This document shows positions 6,654 to 9,870 of a DNA stretch of 9,870 bases, one piece after another. Both the position numbers and the translations under genes were made by a program. Source of the DNA: Symbiobacteriaceae bacterium. GTDB taxonomy: Bacteria; Bacillota; JAAYKD01; WRDA01. Below the pieces are notes generated by a model that saw nothing but the letters and a program-made list of their open reading frames with translations, was not told the DNA's origin and searched no databases. The stretch spans positions 1-9,870 of the forward strand of contig WREE01000073.1 in NCBI GenBank assembly GCA_009779515.1, written 5' to 3'. The number at the start of each line of letters is the position of its first letter. Position 1 is the stretch's first letter.

Positions 6654-7133
6654 TTGGCTCGCGAGAAGGGTGAACGTAGTATAGCTGACAATCGCAACGC
6701 TCGACGGGAATACGAAATTCTGGAGCGTTTTGAAGCTGGCATCGCTCTTACCGGTACCGAAGTTAAATCGTTACGCTTAGGACGGTGTGCTCTGCGAGAC
6801 AGTTACGCTCGTACCGAAGGCGGAGAGTGCTTTTTGCTCAATATGCATATCTCTCCTTATGACCCAGGTAATCGTTTCAATGTAGACCCCACTCGTAAGC
6901 GCAAGCTCCTCCTCCATAAGCGGGAGATCCGCGAGCTTCATGCGGCAGTTAAAGAGAAGGGGCTTACCCTTATACCTCTCAGGCTCTATTTTCGTCATGG
7001 CAAGGTGAAGGTAGATTTGGCTCTCTGCCGGGGGCGTAAGCTCTACGACAAGCGCGAGGAGGAGATTTTGCGCTCCTTGCGTCGGGAAAGTGACCGCTCT
7101 AGGCGAGAAGATACTAAGAGGCAGGAATACTAG
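6654..7133 (+). CDS. smpB: SsrA-binding protein SmpB
   Basis: SmpB binds tmRNA and brings it to stalled ribosomes for trans-translation. The chosen start is the TTG at 6654, which gives 159 residues beginning MAREKGERSIADNRNARREY. This is the usual SmpB N-terminus; the frame is open three codons further to a GTG inside the ribosome binding site. Family motifs seen are the ALTGTEVKSLR stretch, NMHISPYDPGNRFNVDP, RKRKLLLHKREI and the basic C-terminal tail after GRKLYDKRE, which normally enters the ribosomal A site. Length is typical (150-160). The gene stands after a terminator and is followed, 143 nt on, by the DUF445 gene. No tmRNA gene is seen in either flank. Confidence 0.97.
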   Translation: MAREKGERSIADNRNARREYEILERFEAGIALTGTEVKSLRLGRCALRDSYARTEGGECFLLNMHISPYDPGNRFNVDPTRKRKLLLHKREIRELHAAVKEKGLTLIPLRLYFRHGKVKVDLALCRGRKLYDKREEEILRSLRRESDRSRREDTKRQEY

Positions 7134-7276
7134 GTAGACTAAAGGTGTTGCCTGGCTCTACCAACAAGATCATTTTAAAGTATCTACGGGTTAGCTACTG
7201 TTATTTAAGCGATCTTAATAAAAGCTCTGCTAAATTTACGGGATCCGGAGGTTTTCAGAGCAAAGGATGACGAGAT

Positions 7277-8836
7277 ATGGACGACTACATCATTTGGATT
7301 ATTCCCCCTTTGGTGGGTGCCGTCATTGGGTATATTACCAACTGGCTGGCTATTAAAATGCTCTTTCGCCCGCATCGTGCCCATTATCTGGGCAAAATCC
7401 GCCTCCCTTTCACCCCTGGGGTTATCCCTGGGCGGCGTGACGATTTAGCTACCAAAATTGGGGAAACTGTCTCCCTGCATCTCCTCAACGAAGATGAGTT
7501 GCATAGGGTGTTGCAGGAGCCACGGGTTCATGCCCAGTTAGTGAGTCACCTCAAAGAAGGGTGGCAAACCTTCAGCCAAGAGGAACGGACCTTAGCGGCG
7601 CTTCTCGAAGAACGTCTCGGTTCCTCTTTCCACGAAACTATCGATACAGTATCCTCTTTGTTGGCATCGGGCATTTTACAGCAACTACAAAATCCTGCCA
7701 TCCGTGACTATATTTTAGCCGGGGTGAACACCCTGGTTACCCGCTTGATAACGCACCCCATTACTCATGAACAAACATCGTGGGTGCGAAGGGCGATCAT
7801 GGCAGAGCTGCGTGCTTTGGGTAGCAGTCCGGGTATGCGGCGCCATTTAGAGCAGCAGTTGACAACAGGAGCGGCGCTTCTGGAGGAGAACCTGAGCAGC
7901 AGTGAAAGAACGGTACGCCAAGCCATCGGCACGGCGGGGGAGGAAGCTCTGGAGCAGCTTCTGGAGCTGCTGCAACCTCACCTGGAAGAAGCTATCATTA
8001 CTTTGATACAACAAGAAGACTTGCAAACGGAATTGGCTTCAGAAGTCTATAAGTGGTTAAATCAGAACGCCTGGTGGAGCCTGGTAGGCACCTTTTTGGG
8101 GCGTGAACGCATCTCCGCTTTAGTTGTCTGGCTGATACAGGCGGCAGTTAGTATGCTCACCCAGCCCCAAAGCCGTCAGGCGATAAGAGGGGCTATTCAA
8201 GGTTGGCTCCAGGAGCGGCTGGATGATACTCTTGCCAGCTGGTTGAACCAACTGGCAGCCGGTAAACTCCAGGAACTGATTATCTACTGGGGTAACAAGC
8301 TCTTGGCTTTGTTAGATGAAGAACCTTTGTGGCTAAAGCTGGAAGACCAACTGGAGACTCTGGCAACCAGTCTGGAAGGAGAGTCGCTCTACTCTTTAGC
8401 CGACCGCGGTGGGCGTCAAACCGATATTAACCAGTTTACCCAATTAGTGACACTCACCTTGGACAACTTACTGGTATCGCCTCAAGTGGCAGAGCAGCTG
8501 ACCCATCAGGTGCGACATCTGCTTACCTTAGCCGCTAACCAACCTATTCGCCATACCTTGGGGGTTGTGCAAATGCCACCGGCTATTTATCAAGCAGTGG
8601 CTACTGTGTTATTAGATGTCGGTGCTGAGCAAGCTGCTGCCTTGCTGGAGACGCTAGATATCTCCCTGATGGTGCGCCGTCGCCTGGGGGAATTCCCCGT
8701 AGCCGAAATTGAGAAACTTACTTTAGAAATAGCCGGCCGCGAGCTGAGGGTTATCACCTGGCTGGGTGCTCTCCTGGGAGCTATTATCGGCTTTACTCAG
8801 CTCATCCCTAATATCATACCTTTGCTCAACCGGTAA
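7277..8836 (+). CDS. DUF445 family membrane-anchored helical protein
   Basis: The 519-residue protein has the DUF445 N-terminus: a membrane segment (about 5-28) containing GAVIGYITNWLAIKMLFRPH and then the PFTPGVIPGRRDDLA motif (44-58). It also has the family C-terminus ELRVITWLGALLGAIIGFTQ, forming a second membrane segment (about 494-515). Between them lie more than 400 residues of mostly amphipathic helix. It is longer than the roughly 380-residue Bacillus YheB type. The helical middle shows a loose repeat around a Leu-xx-Pro motif (for example at 78, 137, 184, 296, 400 and 422). The function of the family is unknown. ATG at 7277 follows AAGGA at 9 nt. The 143-nt gap after smpB has no clear terminator, so readthrough from smpB is possible. 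Confidence 0.93.
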   Translation: MDDYIIWIIPPLVGAVIGYITNWLAIKMLFRPHRAHYLGKIRLPFTPGVIPGRRDDLATKIGETVSLHLLNEDELHRVLQEPRVHAQLVSHLKEGWQTFSQEERTLAALLEERLGSSFHETIDTVSSLLASGILQQLQNPAIRDYILAGVNTLVTRLITHPITHEQTSWVRRAIMAELRALGSSPGMRRHLEQQLTTGAALLEENLSSSERTVRQAIGTAGEEALEQLLELLQPHLEEAIITLIQQEDLQTELASEVYKWLNQNAWWSLVGTFLGRERISALVVWLIQAAVSMLTQPQSRQAIRGAIQGWLQERLDDTLASWLNQLAAGKLQELIIYWGNKLLALLDEEPLWLKLEDQLETLATSLEGESLYSLADRGGRQTDINQFTQLVTLTLDNLLVSPQVAEQLTHQVRHLLTLAANQPIRHTLGVVQMPPAIYQAVATVLLDVGAEQAAALLETLDISLMVRRRLGEFPVAEIEKLTLEIAGRELRVITWLGALLGAIIGFTQLIPNIIPLLNR

Positions 8837-8852
8837 CAAATGTTTTACATAC

Positions 8853-8881
8853 TTGAAATCCACAAAAGTTAGCTTTATAAT
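8853..8881 (+). promoter_or_regulatory. Strong sigma-A promoter upstream of the zinc-ribbon gene
   Basis: TTGAAA (8853-8858, 5/6 to consensus) is followed by a 17-nt spacer and a perfect TATAAT (8876-8881). Transcription would start near 8888, leaving an untranslated leader of about 205 nt before the zinc-ribbon frame. It is the best promoter in the window, and lies only 17 nt after the DUF445 stop. Confidence 0.8.
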
Positions 8882-8892
8882 CAGACTGTGGC

Positions 8893-8904
8893 AAAACCGG
8901 TTTT
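8893..8904. promoter_or_regulatory. Perfect 12-bp palindrome at the predicted transcript start (candidate operator)
   Basis: AAAACCGGTTTT is a perfect palindrome lying about +6 to +17 from the predicted start of the 8853-8881 promoter, where a bound repressor would block initiation. It has no loop, so it is a protein-site candidate and not an RNA hairpin. No protein can be assigned to it. Confidence 0.4.
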
Positions 8905-8949
8905 ATGTTTTATGTTTTTTGTTTCTTAACTATATTATCTTAAAGGGAC

Positions 8950-8988
8950 AAAAGCATCCGCTTTTTGGCGACATGCGCGTCAAAAAGC
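8950..8988 (+). promoter_or_regulatory. Mutually exclusive hairpins in the leader of the zinc-ribbon gene
   Basis: AAAAGC (8950-8955) can pair with GCTTTT (8960-8965) over a 4-nt loop. The same GCTTTTTG (8960-8967) can instead pair with CAAAAAGC (8981-8988), extended inward by a G-U and two G-C pairs to about 11 bp. The two hairpins share bases and cannot form together. Neither is followed by a T-tract. I recognise no known riboswitch class in the leader. Confidence 0.4.
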
Positions 8989-9021
8989 AAACTTAGTTGC
9001 AAGAACATAACTTAATTCGCC

Positions 9022-9046
9022 GAAGAGCGCACTCTTAAGGCGAGAG
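9022..9046 (-). repeat. 25-nt repeat, right copy (inverted relative to 6466-6490)
   Basis: The plus strand here reads GAAGAGCGCACTCTTAAGG, one mismatch, then GAGAG. It matches the reverse complement of the left copy at 24/25. It lies within the leader of the zinc-ribbon gene, immediately before the terminator-like hairpin at 9044-9070 and sharing three bases with it. Confidence 0.85.
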
Positions 9047-9079
9047 GTTGAAGACTTTGTCTTCAGCCTCAGTATTTTT
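9044..9079 (+). terminator. Terminator-like hairpin just upstream of the zinc-ribbon gene
   Basis: A 12-bp stem (9044-9055 with 9059-9070, one T-G wobble, loop TTT) is followed after four bases by TTTTT (9075-9079) and then directly by the GGGGGG ribosome binding site. It resembles an intrinsic terminator with a slightly displaced T-tract. Because it lies between a promoter and the gene that promoter should drive, it could act as an attenuator; it would also terminate transcripts coming from DUF445. Confidence 0.5.
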
Positions 9080-9085
9080 GGGGGG
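9080..9085 (+). promoter_or_regulatory. G-rich ribosome binding site of the zinc-ribbon gene
   Basis: GGGGGG lies 7 nt before an in-frame ATA (9093) and 13 nt before an ATC (9099). It is the only plausible ribosome binding site for the downstream frame, and its spacing points to the ATA as start. Confidence 0.5.
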
Positions 9086-9092
9086 CTGACCT

Positions 9093-9870
9093 ATAAGCAT
9101 CGTCAGTTATAAATGTTTGCACTGTGGAGCCGCTTTAGCCTTCGATGCTGACAGCAGCTTCTGGAAATGCGACTACTGCGGCTCAAAATTCACCTTGGCA
9201 GAGCTACAGCAGGGTGATGAGTTTACCACCAAGACGCTGGATGAAGCCCAACCAGGATATTATAGCAGCGAGGCGGTTATTTTTACCTGCCCCAGCTGCG
9301 GTGGACGCATTATCACCGATCACAACACCACCGCTACCTTTTGTGCCTATTGCCACAATCCCACCGTCATCGCTTCCCGTATCACCGATGAATTCCGTCC
9401 TACCCGTATTGTCCCTTTTAAAATAGGCAAAGAGGAAGCCATGGCACGGATTAAGGAGTTCTGCCAAGGAAAGCCTTTTCTTCCCCAGGATTTTCGCACC
9501 TATGCCGAAAGGGGCGAAATCACGGGGCTATACGTTCCTTATTGGCTCTATAGCTGTGGTGTCGAGGCTGATCTTAAGGGGGAGGGCGCGCATATTACCC
9601 GCTGGAGCGACAGCAATTATAACTACACCAAAACCGACCGATATCAGGTGGAACGCCAAGGTACCATGCAGTTTGAAAATGTTCCCGGAGACGGCTCTGC
9701 CCGCTTGGACGATCGCCTGATGCAGGGGTTGGAACCTTTCGCTTACCATGACCTGAAAGAGTTTACTATGGAGTATCTGGCAGGCTTCTTTGCTGAAAGC
9801 TATGACAAAGATGCCACTCAGATTGCCCAGGTAGTCCTACCGCGTATCGACAGCGCCGCTCATGCTGCCA
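9093..9870 (+). CDS. TFIIB-type zinc-ribbon protein, N-terminal part (runs off right edge; non-canonical start)
   Basis: I translated 259 codons of an open frame with two four-cysteine zinc ribbons: Cys8/11 with Cys26/29 (YKCLHCG...WKCDYCGS), and Cys66/69 with Cys84/87 (CPSCGG...CAYCHNP). After these come VPFKIGKEEA, GLYVPYWLYSCGVEAD and the RWSDSNYNYT region. This order matches the TFIIB-type zinc-ribbon proteins common in Bacillota, usually about 360-400 residues with a C-terminal membrane segment that would lie beyond the edge. Such proteins are often mislabelled as helicases; the function is unknown. The in-frame stop TGA at 9087 leaves only ATA (9093) or ATC (9099) before the first metal-binding cysteine. 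The next TTG (9117) would delete that cysteine. With ATA the protein begins MSIVSYKC, as family members do. A sequencing error in the start codon is the simple alternative. Confidence 0.85.
   Translation, partial: MSIVSYKCLHCGAALAFDADSSFWKCDYCGSKFTLAELQQGDEFTTKTLDEAQPGYYSSEAVIFTCPSCGGRIITDHNTTATFCAYCHNPTVIASRITDEFRPTRIVPFKIGKEEAMARIKEFCQGKPFLPQDFRTYAERGEITGLYVPYWLYSCGVEADLKGEGAHITRWSDSNYNYTKTDRYQVERQGTMQFENVPGDGSARLDDRLMQGLEPFAYHDLKEFTMEYLAGFFAESYDKDATQIAQVVLPRIDSAAHAA

Noticed and set aside
7134..7276. tmRNA (ssrA) gene next to smpB
   Set aside because: The 143-nt gap is too short for a tmRNA of about 350 nt, and neither this gap nor the one before smpB shows tmRNA ends or a tag-peptide frame.
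8766..8996. 76-codon open frame overlapping the DUF445 end and the leader
   Set aside because: The first part is a shadow of DUF445 in another frame, the rest is low-complexity T-rich leader, and there is no ribosome binding site.
8971..8996. Seven-codon ATG frame in the leader (MRVKKQT) as a possible leader peptide
   Set aside because: There is no ribosome binding site in front of its ATG, and the bases are better explained as one arm of the 8960-8988 hairpin.
6466..9046. Composite mobile element bounded by the 25-nt inverted repeats
   Set aside because: The enclosed genes are smpB and a DUF445 gene with base composition like their neighbours. There is no transposase or integrase, and I saw no target-site duplication.
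9437..9870. Start of the zinc-ribbon gene at the downstream ATG (9437)
   Set aside because: This would discard both zinc ribbons, which are conserved in the family and clearly coding upstream of it.

Overview
The window looks like chromosomal DNA of a Gram-positive-type bacterium (Bacillota, probably an anaerobic clostridial or related lineage). The evidence is the three-subunit FGAM synthetase (PurS, PurQ, small PurL), strong AGGAGG-type ribosome binding sites, GTG/TTG starts, consensus sigma-A promoters, and families typical of that phylum (DUF2089, DUF445, TFIIB-type zinc-ribbon protein). Genus cannot be read from the sequence. There is no transposase, integrase, phage gene, CRISPR array, rRNA or tRNA that I can see.

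Left third (1-3560), minus strand: a purine biosynthesis cluster in the order purE-purS-purQ-purL. Gaps are 20 and 6 nt, then a 1-nt overlap, and purL runs off the left edge. Upstream of purE, and separated from it by a hairpin, is an unrecognised 271-codon, highly charged, coiled-coil-like protein with its own good promoter.

Middle (3560-6530): a divergent promoter region, then on the plus strand a DUF2089 protein (six-cysteine zinc ribbons plus a helix-turn-helix), a CheB-type protein-glutamate methylesterase, and a response regulator with an HD-GYP cyclic-di-GMP phosphodiesterase domain. The last two are tightly spaced, form a two-receiver signalling module without a histidine kinase or other che genes nearby, and end at a textbook intrinsic terminator.

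Right third (6530-9870), plus strand: smpB (trans-translation) and a large DUF445 membrane-anchored helical protein. These are followed by a roughly 250-nt non-coding stretch, then the first 259 codons of a zinc-ribbon protein that continues past the right edge. The non-coding stretch has a near-consensus sigma-A promoter, a 12-bp perfect palindrome at the predicted transcript start, mutually exclusive hairpins and a terminator-like hairpin just ahead of a G-rich ribosome binding site. The zinc-ribbon frame has no canonical start codon before its first metal-binding cysteine. A 25-nt sequence just after the HD-GYP stop codon recurs in inverted orientation (24/25 identity) in this leader, so smpB and the DUF445 gene are flanked by an inverted repeat.

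Most of the window is ordinary housekeeping and signalling. The parts that deserve a second look are the 8840-9095 leader with its odd start, the paired 25-nt repeats, the kinase-less CheB/HD-GYP pair and the unrecognised coiled-coil protein.
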